Origin: Sva-07 sp963728195
GTDB taxonomy: Bacteria > Actinomycetota > Acidimicrobiia > Acidimicrobiales > Ilumatobacteraceae
Direction of reading: 5' to 3'
Length of the DNA stretch: 64,000 nt
NCBI GenBank assembly: GCA_963728195.1
Contig: CAVSIX010000006.1
Coordinates: 124,001-188,000 of the forward strand
The notes under the pieces were generated by a model that was not told the origin of the DNA, made no database searches, and saw only the letters and a program-made list of their open reading frames with translations. The position numbers and the translations under genes were made by a program. Position 1 is the stretch's first letter; each line of letters starts with the position of its first letter. Shown here in pieces: positions 21,340 through 29,167 of this stretch.

Positions 21340-22428
21340 TCAGAGCGGCAGCGTGGTGCGGATCCAGTCGGCGAGGAGCGGGTCCACGATCGCGAGATCG
21401 CGGGTGAGCGCGCCGTTGCCGATCAGCCGGTCGCGTGCCGCCTGCACGGCGCCCGACGATGCGCCGAACAACTCCAGCGTGCCCCCGAACAGCGGTCGGC
21501 CCGTGGCCAGGGCTCGGAGCACGACCTGCTCGGCGTGGCTGAACGTGCTGAACAACACCTCGAGGCCCACAGCGATGTTGCGCTGCACCGCTCGGCGAGC
21601 GTCGGCCCACGCCGCTTCGCCGGAGCCACCCGGCTCGGTGCGCAGCCACGCCGCATCGGCGAGTTGCATCGCCCGGTACGGGTGGCCGCCGGTGGCGTGG
21701 TGCACCAGCCCGGCCAGGCCGTCGCTGCGCCGGTCGGTCGAGACGAATCCGTCGTCGATGATGTCGGTGAGCTCGGCCAGCGTGAACGGCTGGATCTCGA
21801 TGATGTCGGCTTGGGCGTAGAACGGCTGGGATTGCTCGGTGAACATCGCCGCCATCGCCGATGGCTCGGATCCGGCGAAGAGCACCCCGATGTCTCGGAC
21901 GTGGTGCTGGAGCTTCGTGCGCAGCAGTCCGGCGGCGCCCGCCACGCCGTTGATGCCGGTGAACTCGTCGACCACCAGCAGCGTCGGTTCCTGGGAGGCT
22001 GCCTCGACGAGGAGGTCGAGCAGGAGATCGAGCGATGCATCGGCGTCGGGGCGCTGCGACGGCGGTCGTGCGAACTCGAGCTTCAACACACCGAGGTTCA
22101 CCGAACTGGCGACCGCGATCGACGACAAGCGTGAACGAATGCCGCCACGGCCGGCCGCGAGCGCGCGATCCAGGCGGACGACCAGGTCGGCGGTCGACCG
22201 CGTCTCGTAGAGGTCGAGCCGGATCACCGATGTCCCGGCGTTCTCGAGGGTGGATGCGACGGCCCCGAGCACGGTCGTCTTGCCGAAGCGCCGTGGGCCG
22301 AGCAGTGCCGTCATCCGGCGCCCGGTGACCCGTTCGACGAGGTCGGCGACGAGGTCGTCGCGGCCGCGCACCCGGTCGGGAGCGAGCGGGCCCTGATGCG
22401 GAAACGGTGTGTCGTCGGACAGCATCAA
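21340..22428 (-). CDS. Stand-alone P-loop ATPase (archaeal-ATPase/ORC-like)
   Basis: 362 residues. Walker A GPRRFGKTT lies at about 44-52 and Walker B TLLVVDEF at about 150-158. An EPSAMAAMF segment and a C-terminal winged-helix-like region (SHAEQVVLRALATGRPLF) follow. This layout matches the ATPase family predominant in archaea (PF01637 type), often encoded alone. The biological role is unknown. It is on the minus strand with the LysE-type gene upstream, 57 bp away. The spacer holds a CATGCT/AGCATG inverted repeat (22431-22449) and, read on the minus strand, a TAGCAT that could be a -10. Confidence 0.75.
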   Translation of the reverse strand: MMLSDDTPFPHQGPLAPDRVRGRDDLVADLVERVTGRRMTALLGPRRFGKTTVLGAVASTLENAGTSVIRLDLYETRSTADLVVRLDRALAAGRGGIRSRLSSIAVASSVNLGVLKLEFARPPSQRPDADASLDLLLDLLVEAASQEPTLLVVDEFTGINGVAGAAGLLRTKLQHHVRDIGVLFAGSEPSAMAAMFTEQSQPFYAQADIIEIQPFTLAELTDIIDDGFVSTDRRSDGLAGLVHHATGGHPYRAMQLADAAWLRTEPGGSGEAAWADARRAVQRNIAVGLEVLFSTFSHAEQVVLRALATGRPLFGGTLELFGASSGAVQAARDRLIGNGALTRDLAIVDPLLADWIRTTLPL

Positions 22429-22485
22429 ATCATGCTACGTGACAGCATGTTCCCCGGTGCGTCCGCCGGGATGTCCCCGCAGCGC

Positions 22486-23118
22486 TCACTCTCGGCGACT
22501 GACCGCCAGGCGCACGCCGAGCGCAGCGATCGCCAGCCCGCCGGCGCCGCCCAGTTGTTCGAGGCGTCGCGGGGATCGGGCCAACCATGACCGGGCGGTC
22601 CCCGCTGCGAGACCCCACACGCCGTCGGACACGAGCGCCACGGCGACGAACACCAGGCCGAGGACCGCCATCTGCACGCCGGCGGGTGCGCCGCCGTTGG
22701 TGACGTACTGGGGCAGCACGGCAGCGAAGAACACGACGGTCTTCGGGTTCGCCAGCCCGACGACGAAGCCGTCGAACACGATCGATCGGTGGGCCTGCAG
22801 TTCGGTGGCGTCGGTGACCAGGGCGAGATCACTGCGGCGCCTGAACGTCTGGATGCCGAGCCAGACGAGGTAGACGGCGCCGACGAGCTTGACGGTGTTG
22901 TAGGCGACCACCGATCGCTCGAGCAGCGCACCGACGCCCACTGCGACCAGCAGCGCCTGGAGATAGAACCCGGCGGCATTGCCCGCCACCGTGAGCAGCG
23001 CCGCCCGACGGCCGTAGGTGAGCGCCCGCGTGACGACGAACATCACGCTGGGGCCGGGGATGATGATGATCGCGAAGGCGAGTGCGGCGAAGGCCAGCAT
23101 CGAGTTCGTCGGTGGCAT
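22486..23118 (-). CDS. LysE/RhtB-family exporter
   Basis: 210 residues with about six hydrophobic segments. The N-terminal FAIIIIPGPSVMFVVTRAL resembles the conserved opening of LysE/RhtB amino-acid exporters, and GLANPKTVVFFAAVLPQYV in the middle is also family-typical. It probably effluxes amino acids or related metabolites; the substrate cannot be read from sequence. It is on the minus strand and divergent from the rplC operon, with 416 bp between their starts. Confidence 0.9.
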   Translation of the reverse strand: MPPTNSMLAFAALAFAIIIIPGPSVMFVVTRALTYGRRAALLTVAGNAAGFYLQALLVAVGVGALLERSVVAYNTVKLVGAVYLVWLGIQTFRRRSDLALVTDATELQAHRSIVFDGFVVGLANPKTVVFFAAVLPQYVTNGGAPAGVQMAVLGLVFVAVALVSDGVWGLAAGTARSWLARSPRRLEQLGGAGGLAIAALGVRLAVSRRE

Positions 23119-23534
23119 GGCCGCAGTTTGTCGCGCGTGGGACAGTCCGCGCGTCAGCGGTTTGCCACGTGGGCGTGGTCAGGTGGCGCGGCGCCCAGAA
23201 CGGCGAGGATCCGATGGTCGTAGGGAGTCCGCGACACGATCCGCCGGTGGTACCCCTCGGTGGCTGCCGGAAACGGCGTCGAGCCGTGTTGGAAGCGGCA
23301 ACCGGCGCCCATAGCATTGCATGGCCGTGATCGGAAGGCATTCCGGTCACCAGACCATTCAGCAATCGATGTCTGTGTAGGCCGTCCGCATCGTCCGGAA
23401 CGGAACCGCCCAGCGACAACATGATCTCGTGCTCCGCACGCTCGTCCGTCCTGAACGCAGGAACGGCTAGCGGCGGAGCATTTGCGTGGAGAGCCCGAGT
23501 TCAGGGCTTGGACAACGAAAAGGAACCGGCCGCC
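23119..23534 (+). other. Divergent spacer upstream of rplC
   Basis: 416 bp with no credible gene. It holds a well-formed promoter pointing at rplC (23289-23317) and a CGGAA-GGCA-TTCCG hairpin shortly after it. The remainder is an untranslated leader of roughly 210 nt ending in AAAAGGAA before the rplC ATG. Such a long leader could host autoregulation, but I recognise no specific RNA motif. Confidence 0.6.
23289..23317 (+). promoter_or_regulatory. Predicted promoter of the rplC-rplD... operon
   Basis: -35 TTGGAA (23289-23294), 17-bp spacer, -10 TAGCAT (23312-23317). The form nearly repeats the promoters predicted for infA and rplM in this window, which supports it. It explains how the S10 operon is transcribed after being separated from rpsJ. 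Confidence 0.6.
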
Positions 23535-24182
23535 ATGGCACAACAATCGATCGTCGGCGAGAAGGTCGGCATGACACAGACATGGGTCGACGACAAGGTC
23601 GTCCCCGTCACTGTGCTCCGTGTCGAACCGATGCGCATCGTGCAGATCAAGACCAACGAACGCGACGGCTACACCGCGCTGCAGGTGACCTACGGCCACC
23701 GCGACGCGAAGAAGCTCACGAAGCCGGCCGCCGGCCACTTCGAGAAGGCCGGCGTCGCTCCCGGAAAGCGTCTCGTCGAGCTGCGCCTCGACTCCGTCGA
23801 CGGCTTCGAGGTCGGCCAGGAGCTGACCGTCGAGCAGATCCCGGCCGGGACCAAGGTCGACGTGACCGCCACCAGTCGGGGCAAGGGCTTCGCCGGTGTC
23901 ATGAAGCGTCACAACTTCGCCGGTCAGCCCGCTTCGCACGGCAACAACAAGAGCCACCGCAAGCCTGGTGCCATCGGCTCGTGTGCCTTCCCGGCACGCG
24001 TGTTCAAGGGTCAGCGCATGGCGGGCCACATGGGCCACGAGCAGGTGACCACGCAGAACCTCGAGGTCGTCTCGTCCGACTCTGAACGCAACCTGCTGTT
24101 GATCAAGGGTTCGGTGCCCGGTCCCGCCGGTGGCGTCGTGCTCGTGCGCAACGCCGTCAAGTTCGCAGGAAAGGCAGGCTGA
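23535..24182 (+). CDS. rplC: 50S ribosomal protein L3
   Basis: 215 residues. L3 is an early-assembly protein near the peptidyl-transferase centre. It starts with GEKVGMTQTW and contains the family motif FAGVMKRHNFAGQPASHGN, whose loop reaches toward the catalytic centre. The ATG at 23535 is preceded by AAAAGGAA and matches the family N-terminus; longer in-frame versions would add spacer sequence. It is first gene of the relocated S10 operon segment, 1 bp ahead of the rplD start. Confidence 0.98.
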   Translation: MAQQSIVGEKVGMTQTWVDDKVVPVTVLRVEPMRIVQIKTNERDGYTALQVTYGHRDAKKLTKPAAGHFEKAGVAPGKRLVELRLDSVDGFEVGQELTVEQIPAGTKVDVTATSRGKGFAGVMKRHNFAGQPASHGNNKSHRKPGAIGSCAFPARVFKGQRMAGHMGHEQVTTQNLEVVSSDSERNLLLIKGSVPGPAGGVVLVRNAVKFAGKAG

Positions 24183-24183
24183 C

Positions 24184-24999
24184 GTGGCCGCTCTCACCCT
24201 CAAGACCGCTTCCGGCAAGGACAGCGGCACGATCGAGCTCGACGACGACGTCTTCGGCATCCAGCCGAACGTGTCGCTGATGCACCAGGTCGTCACCGCC
24301 CAGCTCGCCGCTCGTCGCTCCGGCACCCAGAGCACCAAGACCCGCTCGGACGTCTCCGGTGGTGGCCGCAAGCCGTACGCCCAGAAGGGCACCGGCAACG
24401 CACGCCAGGGCTCGATCCGTGCACCGCACTTCGTCGGTGGTGGCGTCGCACTCGGCCCGAAGCCGCGCAAGTACGACCAGAAGACCCCGAAGAAAATGGT
24501 GAAGGCAGCACTGCGCTCCGCACTGTCGGACCGTGCCAGCGAAGGCAAGGTCGTCGTGGTCGACTCGTGGGGCTTCGAGTCCCCGAAGACCAAGGACGCC
24601 AAGGCAGCGCTCGACGCACTCGGCATCACCGGCACCGCTCTGGTGGTCGTCGGTCGTGACGATGCCGCTGCGGCGCTGAGCTTCCGCAACCTTCCCAAGG
24701 TGCAGGTGATCGGCCCCGGCGAGCTCAACGCCTACGACGTCCTGTGCAACGAGTGGGTCGTCTTCACCAAGGACGTCCTCCCCGCCGGCACCCCCGTGTC
24801 GAGCGAGCAGCCGAGCAAGCCAGCGAAGTCCACCGAAACACCCAAGGCGGCCAAGTCGTCCGCTGACGAGGTCACCGCCGCCGAGTCCGCCACGGCCGCC
24901 GAGGGAAGCGCCAGCGACGAGGCTGGCGACTCGGCCGACCCGGAGAGTGCAGCACCCGATCAGGGTGAGGCCGAGTCAACTGAGAAGAGCACGTCATGA
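24184..24999 (+). CDS. rplD: 50S ribosomal protein L4 with acidic C-terminal extension
   Basis: 271 residues against about 205-220 in typical L4. The core has the exit-tunnel loop region GGGRKPYAQKGTGNARQGS and ends near residue 205 (NEWVVFTKDVLP). A low-complexity tail of about 65 residues rich in Ser, Ala, Glu and Asp follows. It contains EGSASDEAGD, encoded by a copy of the dispersed repeat. The start is GTG 24184, one base after the rplC stop codon. L4 autoregulates the S10 operon in some bacteria. The stop overlaps the rplW ATG. Confidence 0.96.
   Translation: MAALTLKTASGKDSGTIELDDDVFGIQPNVSLMHQVVTAQLAARRSGTQSTKTRSDVSGGGRKPYAQKGTGNARQGSIRAPHFVGGGVALGPKPRKYDQKTPKKMVKAALRSALSDRASEGKVVVVDSWGFESPKTKDAKAALDALGITGTALVVVGRDDAAAALSFRNLPKVQVIGPGELNAYDVLCNEWVVFTKDVLPAGTPVSSEQPSKPAKSTETPKAAKSSADEVTAAESATAAEGSASDEAGDSADPESAAPDQGEAESTEKSTS
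24894..24940 (+). repeat. Copy B of the dispersed repeat, inside rplD
   Basis: GAGGGAAGCGCCAGCGACGA at 24901-24920, followed by GGCTGGCGACTCGGCCGACC. It reads in frame as EGSASDEAGDSAD. The flanking CGGCCGACC matches copies at 27.2 and 58.9 kb. Confidence 0.65.
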
Positions 25000-25283
25000 A
25001 GGATCCTCGCGACATCATCATCGCTCCGGTCGTCTCCGAGAAGAGCTACGACCTCATCGAGCAGGGCGTCTACACCTTCAAGGTGAGCCCGAAGGCCTCC
25101 AAGCCCGAGATCCGCGACGCCGTCGAGGCGATCTGGGGCGTCGAGGTGCTGAAGGTCAACACTCTCAACCGTCCGGGCAAGCGCAAGCGCACCCGCGGCA
25201 CCAACCGAATCGGTCAGCGTCCCGACACCAAGCGGGCCATCGTCACCCTTGCAGCGGGCGAGATCCCGCTGTTCGAGAACTGA
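24996..25283 (+). CDS. rplW: 50S ribosomal protein L23
   Basis: 95 residues, typical L23, located at the peptide-exit site where SRP and trigger factor dock. It begins DPRDIIIAPVVSEKSYDLIEQG and contains the KVNTLNRPGKRKRTRG loop. The ATG overlaps the rplD stop (ATGA), indicating translational coupling. Confidence 0.98.
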   Translation: MKDPRDIIIAPVVSEKSYDLIEQGVYTFKVSPKASKPEIRDAVEAIWGVEVLKVNTLNRPGKRKRTRGTNRIGQRPDTKRAIVTLAAGEIPLFEN

Positions 25284-25290
25284 GCGCATC

Positions 25291-26127
25291 ATGGCTATCC
25301 GTTCCCGCAAGCCCACCAGCCCCGGCCGTCGCTTCCAGACGAGCTCCGACTTCAGCGAGATCACCAAGACCACGCCGGAGAAGAGCCTCCTCGCGAAGAA
25401 GACCAAGACCGGTGGTCGCAACAGCTACGGCCGCAAGACGTCGCGTCATCGCGGTGGTGGCCACAAGCAGCAGTACCGCATCATCGACTTCAAGCGGGTC
25501 AAGGACGGCGTGACCGCAAAGGTCGCCGCCATCGAGTACGACCCCAACCGCACCTGTCGGATCGCCCTGCTGCACTACAACGATGGCGAGAAGGCCTACA
25601 TCCTCGCTCCGCGTGGCCTGAACGTCGGCGACACGGTCCAGAGCGGCCAGGGCGCCGACATCAAGCCCGGCAATGCGATGCCGCTGCGGTTCATCCCCGT
25701 TGGCACCACGGTGCACAACGTCGAGTTGCGTCCCGGCCAGGGCGGCAAGATCGGTCGTTCGGCCGGTATCGCCGTGCAGCTGGTCGCCAAGGAAGGCGAC
25801 TACGCCACGCTGCGCATGCCGTCGACCGAGATGCGTCGAGTGATGATCGACTGCCGGGCCACGGTCGGCGAGGTCGGCAACAGCCAGCACGAACTGGTCA
25901 AGATCGGCAAGGCCGGCCGGAACCGCTGGATGGGCAAGAAGCCCCAGACCCGTGGTGTCGCGATGAACCCCGTCGACCACCCGCTCGGTGGTGGCGAGGG
26001 TCGCACATCCGGTGGTCGTCCCGCCGTGTCGCCGTGGGGCAAGCCCGAGGGCCGCACCCGCAACAAGAAGAAGGCCAGCCAGCAGCTGATCGTCCGTCGT
26101 CGTCGTACGAGCAAGGGTCGCCGCTGA
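25291..26127 (+). CDS. rplB: 50S ribosomal protein L2
   Basis: 278 residues, normal length. L2 is needed for subunit association and peptidyl transfer. The C-terminal region has MNPVDHPLGGGEGRTSGGR, containing the conserved histidine implicated in the catalytic centre. The ATG at 25291, 7 bp after the rplW stop, yields the usual N-terminus AIRSRKPTSPGRR. Confidence 0.99.
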   Translation: MAIRSRKPTSPGRRFQTSSDFSEITKTTPEKSLLAKKTKTGGRNSYGRKTSRHRGGGHKQQYRIIDFKRVKDGVTAKVAAIEYDPNRTCRIALLHYNDGEKAYILAPRGLNVGDTVQSGQGADIKPGNAMPLRFIPVGTTVHNVELRPGQGGKIGRSAGIAVQLVAKEGDYATLRMPSTEMRRVMIDCRATVGEVGNSQHELVKIGKAGRNRWMGKKPQTRGVAMNPVDHPLGGGEGRTSGGRPAVSPWGKPEGRTRNKKKASQQLIVRRRRTSKGRR

Positions 26128-26150
26128 CGCGGCAAGGAAGGTAACTCCGC

Positions 26151-26435
26151 ATGTCTCGCAGTCTCAAGAAGGGCCCGTTCGTCGACGAGCATCTGCTCAA
26201 GAAGATCGACGCACAGAACGCCGCCGGAGAACGCAAGGTCGTCAAGACCTGGTCGCGTCGCTCCACCATCATCCCCGACATGGTCGGCCACACGATCGCC
26301 GTCCACGACGGTCGCAAGCACGTCCCGGTCTACGTGACCGAGTCGATGGTCGGCCACAAGCTCGGTGAGTTCAGCCCCAGCCGCACGTTCAAGTTCCACG
26401 CCGGCATGGAGCGCAACTCGAAGGGTCGCCGCTGA
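26151..26435 (+). CDS. rpsS: 30S ribosomal protein S19
   Basis: 94 residues, normal S19, which contacts tRNA and S13 in the 30S head. SRSLKKGPFVDEHLL and VGHKLGEFSPSRTF are characteristic. AAGGAAGG upstream is a good ribosome binding site. The stop overlaps the rplV ATG (TGATG). Confidence 0.99.
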   Translation: MSRSLKKGPFVDEHLLKKIDAQNAAGERKVVKTWSRRSTIIPDMVGHTIAVHDGRKHVPVYVTESMVGHKLGEFSPSRTFKFHAGMERNSKGRR

Positions 26436-27280
26436 TGACCGGTCCGAAGCTCAACGAGAAGTCGTTCGTCGCCGGCGAGCGTTCCGGCACGAAGGCCACC
26501 GCTCGGTACGTCCGGTCGTCGGCCTCCAAGGCCCGCGCCGTGCTCGACCTGATCCGCGGCCTCGACGTCCGCAGCGCCGACGAGGTGCTGCAGTTCACCG
26601 ACCGTCACATCGCCCGTGACGTCCGCAAGGTGCTCGCGAGCGCTGTGGCGAACGCCGTCAACAACGACGACCAGGACGCCGACGAGCTGTTCGTCATCGC
26701 CTGCTTCGCCGACGAGGGTCCGACGCTGCGTCGGTTCCGTCCCCGTGCCCGCGGTCGCGCAACTCGCATCAACAAGCGCAGCTGCCACATCACGGTGATC
26801 GTCGCCCGCATGAGCGACGAGCGCATCGCGATCATCCAGGCTCGCCAGGAACGCGCCGGTGGCAGCGCCGGCCGTGGACGCCCGCAGTCGAGCAGCGCCA
26901 GCCGCCGTGCCCGAGTCGAGCGCAGCCGCAAGCAGGCCGCCGGCGAGACCGACACGACCGACACCTCCGACGAGGTGGTCGATGCGGAGATCGTCGACGA
27001 CGAGACCATCGCCGAGACCGCCGACGAGCAGGACGCCGTCGACGCCACGGCAAGCTCGCCGCCGACTCCGACTCGGAGGCCGACGACGCGGTCGACTCGG
27101 AGGACGCCGAGTCTGCAGAGGCTCTTGAAGCAGAAGTGGACGAGTCCACCGACGTCGACGCACCCGCCGAGGCAAGCGCCAGCGACGCCACAGCCAGCGA
27201 GGGAAGCGCCAGCGACGAGCTGGACGAGGCCGACCAAGATGCAAGCAGCCGACGAGTCCGGAGAGGCCGAGAAGAACTAA
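26435..27280 (+). CDS. rplV: 50S ribosomal protein L22 with long anomalous C-terminal tail
   Basis: 281 residues against about 110-130 in most L22 proteins. The core (about 15-135) includes ARYVRSSASKARAVLDLIRG and RRFRPRARGRATRINKRSCHITV, which line the exit tunnel. The tail starts acidic (DEVVDAEIVDDETIAET). From about nt 27056 to 27234 it turns Pro/Arg/Thr-rich and unlike its surroundings, while the next frame reads acidic. After about 27235 the annotated frame is acidic again (ADESGEAEKN). This looks like two compensating frameshifts. TAA overlaps the rpsC ATG by one base. Confidence 0.93.
   Translation: MTGPKLNEKSFVAGERSGTKATARYVRSSASKARAVLDLIRGLDVRSADEVLQFTDRHIARDVRKVLASAVANAVNNDDQDADELFVIACFADEGPTLRRFRPRARGRATRINKRSCHITVIVARMSDERIAIIQARQERAGGSAGRGRPQSSSASRRARVERSRKQAAGETDTTDTSDEVVDAEIVDDETIAETADEQDAVDATASSPPTPTRRPTTRSTRRTPSLQRLLKQKWTSPPTSTHPPRQAPATPQPAREAPATSWTRPTKMQAADESGEAEKN
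27166..27235 (+). repeat. Copies C1 and C2 of the dispersed repeat in the rplV tail
   Basis: C1 (27166-27189) is GAGGCAAGCGCCAGCGACGC with flanks. C2 (27191-27235) carries GAGGGAAGCGCCAGCGACGA, then GCTGGACGAGGCCGACC. In the rpsC frame they read EASASDATASEGSASDELDEAD. Bases 27188-27226 are identical over 39 bp to 28833-28871 in rpsQ. Confidence 0.75.
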
Positions 27281-28161
27281 TGGGTCAGAAGATCAATCCG
27301 TACGGCTTCCGTCTGGGAGTGACCACCGACTGGAAGTCGCGTTGGTTCTCAGAGCGCGACTACAAGGACTACCTCACCGAGGACTGGACGATCCGCCGCG
27401 AGATCATGACGCGTCTCGAGTCGGCGGCGATCAGCCGCATCGAGGTCGAGCGCACCCGTGACAAACTACGTGTCGACGTGCACACCGCTCGTCCCGGCAT
27501 CGTCATCGGTCGTCGTGGTGCCCAGGCCGACGAGCTCCGTCAGCTGATCACCAAGATCACCGGCAACCCCAAGATCCAGCTCAACATCGTCGAGATCAAG
27601 AACCCCGAGCTCGATGCTGCACTGATCGCCCAGGGTGTCGCCGACCAGCTCGTCAACCGAATCGCCTTCCGCCGTGCCATGAAGCGGGCGGTGCAGAACG
27701 CACAGCGCGCCGGCGCCCTCGGCATTCGCGTGCAGTGTTCGGGTCGCCTCGGCGGCGCCGAGATGAGCCGCACCGAGTGGTACCGCGAGGGCCGGGTGCC
27801 GCTTCACACGCTGCGCGCCGACATCGACTACGGCATGCGCGAGGCCAAGACGACCAGCGGTCGTGTCGGCGTCAAGGTGTGGATCTACAAGGGAGACATC
27901 CTCCCCTACAAGAAGCTCAACGAGGACAAGATCGCCCGTGAGGCCGCCATGGCCGTCGGCGAGACGTCCGGTCAGGCCGGGCCCCGCAAGGTGGTGTCGT
28001 CGGGTGGACCCCGTGACGCCGCTCCGGCGCCCGAGACCCAGCCGCTCGTCCGCGAGGCCGATCCGGAACTCGAGAAACTGCTCGACGAAGAAGAGGCGAT
28101 CGCCAAGCGCACTGCGCAGGGCGAAGGCCACGACACGCCGCACTTCCGCGGCGAGGACTGA
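27280..28161 (+). CDS. rpsC: 30S ribosomal protein S3
   Basis: 293 residues, longer than E. coli S3 (233) because of a C-terminal extension, a common actinobacterial trait. The N-terminus GQKINPYGFRLGVTTDWKSRWF and the KH motif RPGIVIGRRGAQADELR fix the identity. The tail after about 235 is Pro/Glu-rich (APAPETQPLVREADPELEKLL). I use the ATG at 27280, overlapping the rplV stop. The same frame stays open upstream through the acidic tail region, which reflects the rplV frame anomaly, not a longer S3. Confidence 0.98.
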   Translation: MGQKINPYGFRLGVTTDWKSRWFSERDYKDYLTEDWTIRREIMTRLESAAISRIEVERTRDKLRVDVHTARPGIVIGRRGAQADELRQLITKITGNPKIQLNIVEIKNPELDAALIAQGVADQLVNRIAFRRAMKRAVQNAQRAGALGIRVQCSGRLGGAEMSRTEWYREGRVPLHTLRADIDYGMREAKTTSGRVGVKVWIYKGDILPYKKLNEDKIAREAAMAVGETSGQAGPRKVVSSGGPRDAAPAPETQPLVREADPELEKLLDEEEAIAKRTAQGEGHDTPHFRGED

Positions 28162-28174
28162 AAGGGGACGCACC

Positions 28175-28591
28175 ATGCTGATGCCACGCAAGGTCGCCCA
28201 TCGCAAGCACCATCGCGGCCGCACCAAGGGCCTCACGAAGGGCGGCTCCGGCCTGAACTTCGGTGAGTACGGGATCCAGGCGCTCGAGCCGGGCTGGCTG
28301 ACCGCCCGTCAGATCGAAGCTGCCCGTATCGCCATGACCCGCTCGATCAAGCGCGGCGGCAAGGTCTGGATCAACGTGTTCCCGGACAAGCCGGTCACGA
28401 AGAAGCCGGCCGAGACCCGCATGGGCTCCGGCAAGGGCAACCCGGAGTTCTGGGTCGCCGTCGTCAAGCCCGGTCGCACGCTGTTCGAGCTGTCGTACCC
28501 GAACGAGGACATGGCGCGAGCCGCCCTCGACAAGGCGATCCAGAAGCTGCCGATCAAGGCGCGGATCATCACACGTGAGGAGGAGATCTGA
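28175..28591 (+). CDS. rplP: 50S ribosomal protein L16
   Basis: 138 residues, normal L16, which helps position A-site tRNA. It has MLMPRKVAHRKHHRGR at the start and the loop ETRMGSGKGNPEFWVAVVKPG at about 78-98. The ATG at 28175 follows AAAGGGG. One base separates its stop codon from the rpmC ATG. Confidence 0.99.
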   Translation: MLMPRKVAHRKHHRGRTKGLTKGGSGLNFGEYGIQALEPGWLTARQIEAARIAMTRSIKRGGKVWINVFPDKPVTKKPAETRMGSGKGNPEFWVAVVKPGRTLFELSYPNEDMARAALDKAIQKLPIKARIITREEEI

Positions 28592-28592
28592 C

Positions 28593-28805
28593 ATGGCGAA
28601 GAACAACGACCTCGTCGAGCTCAGCCTCGGTGAACTGATCGACGAACTGAAGGCCACCAAGCAGGAGGCGCTCAACCTCCGCTTCCGCAACGCGACCGGC
28701 CAGCTCGAGAACACCGCCGAGATCGGCAAGGTGCGCAAGCAGGTCGCTCGTATCAACACCCTCATCCGCCAGCGCGAGATCGCTGCGGCCGAGGCCGGAC
28801 AGTGA
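28593..28805 (+). CDS. rpmC: 50S ribosomal protein L29
   Basis: 70 residues, two-helix L29 near the tunnel exit. LSLGELIDELKATKQEALNL and the second helix IGKVRKQVARINTLIRQRE are typical. The ATG at 28593 follows GAGGAG at good spacing. The stop overlaps the GTG start of rpsQ. Confidence 0.97.
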   Translation: MAKNNDLVELSLGELIDELKATKQEALNLRFRNATGQLENTAEIGKVRKQVARINTLIRQREIAAAEAGQ

Positions 28806-29167
28806 GCAACGACATGACCGACATCGAGAACACCACAGCCAGCGAGGGAAGCGCCAGCGACGAGCTGGACGCGGCGCGAGGCCGAAGCGCAGCGGCGGCC
28901 GAGCCCGCCACCAGTAGCAGGAACGCTCGCAAGACCCGTGAGGGCGTCGTCGTGTCGAACGCGATGGACAAGACGGCCGTCGTGGCCGTCGTCGACCGTG
29001 TGCGCCACGCCAAGTACAACAAGTTCGTGCTGCGCACGAAGAAGCTGTACGCGCACGACGAGACCAACGACGTCAACGTCGGCGACAAGGTGCGCGTGAT
29101 GGAGACCCGTCCGCTCAGCAAGAACAAGCGCTGGCGGATCACCGATGTTCTGGAGCGTGCCAAGTGA
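28802..29167 (+). CDS. rpsQ: 30S ribosomal protein S17 with N-terminal extension
   Basis: 121 residues against about 85 in E. coli. The S17 OB-fold core starts at about residue 42 (RKTREGVVVSNAMDKTAVV) and ends with WRITDVLERAK. The first 40 residues are low complexity (TASEGSASDELDAARGRSA) and include the dispersed-repeat copy. The start may be GTG 28802, coupled to the rpmC stop, or ATG 28814; the repeat is inside the coding region either way. Confidence 0.95.
   Translation: MSNDMTDIENTTASEGSASDELDAARGRSAAAAEPATSSRNARKTREGVVVSNAMDKTAVVAVVDRVRHAKYNKFVLRTKKLYAHDETNDVNVGDKVRVMETRPLSKNKRWRITDVLERAK
28833..28890 (+). repeat. Copy D of the dispersed repeat, inside rpsQ
   Basis: Bases 28833-28871 are identical to 27188-27226 (39 bp), with core GAGGGAAGCGCCAGCGACGA. 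It encodes ASEGSASDELD in frame near the S17 N-terminus. Beyond 28871 the copies diverge, although AGGCCGA recurs. Confidence 0.75.

Noticed and set aside
27136..27279. N-terminal extension of S3 in the same frame
   Set aside because: The acidic sequence upstream of the rpsC ATG belongs to the rplV tail in its alternate frame; S3 homologues start at GQKINPYG.
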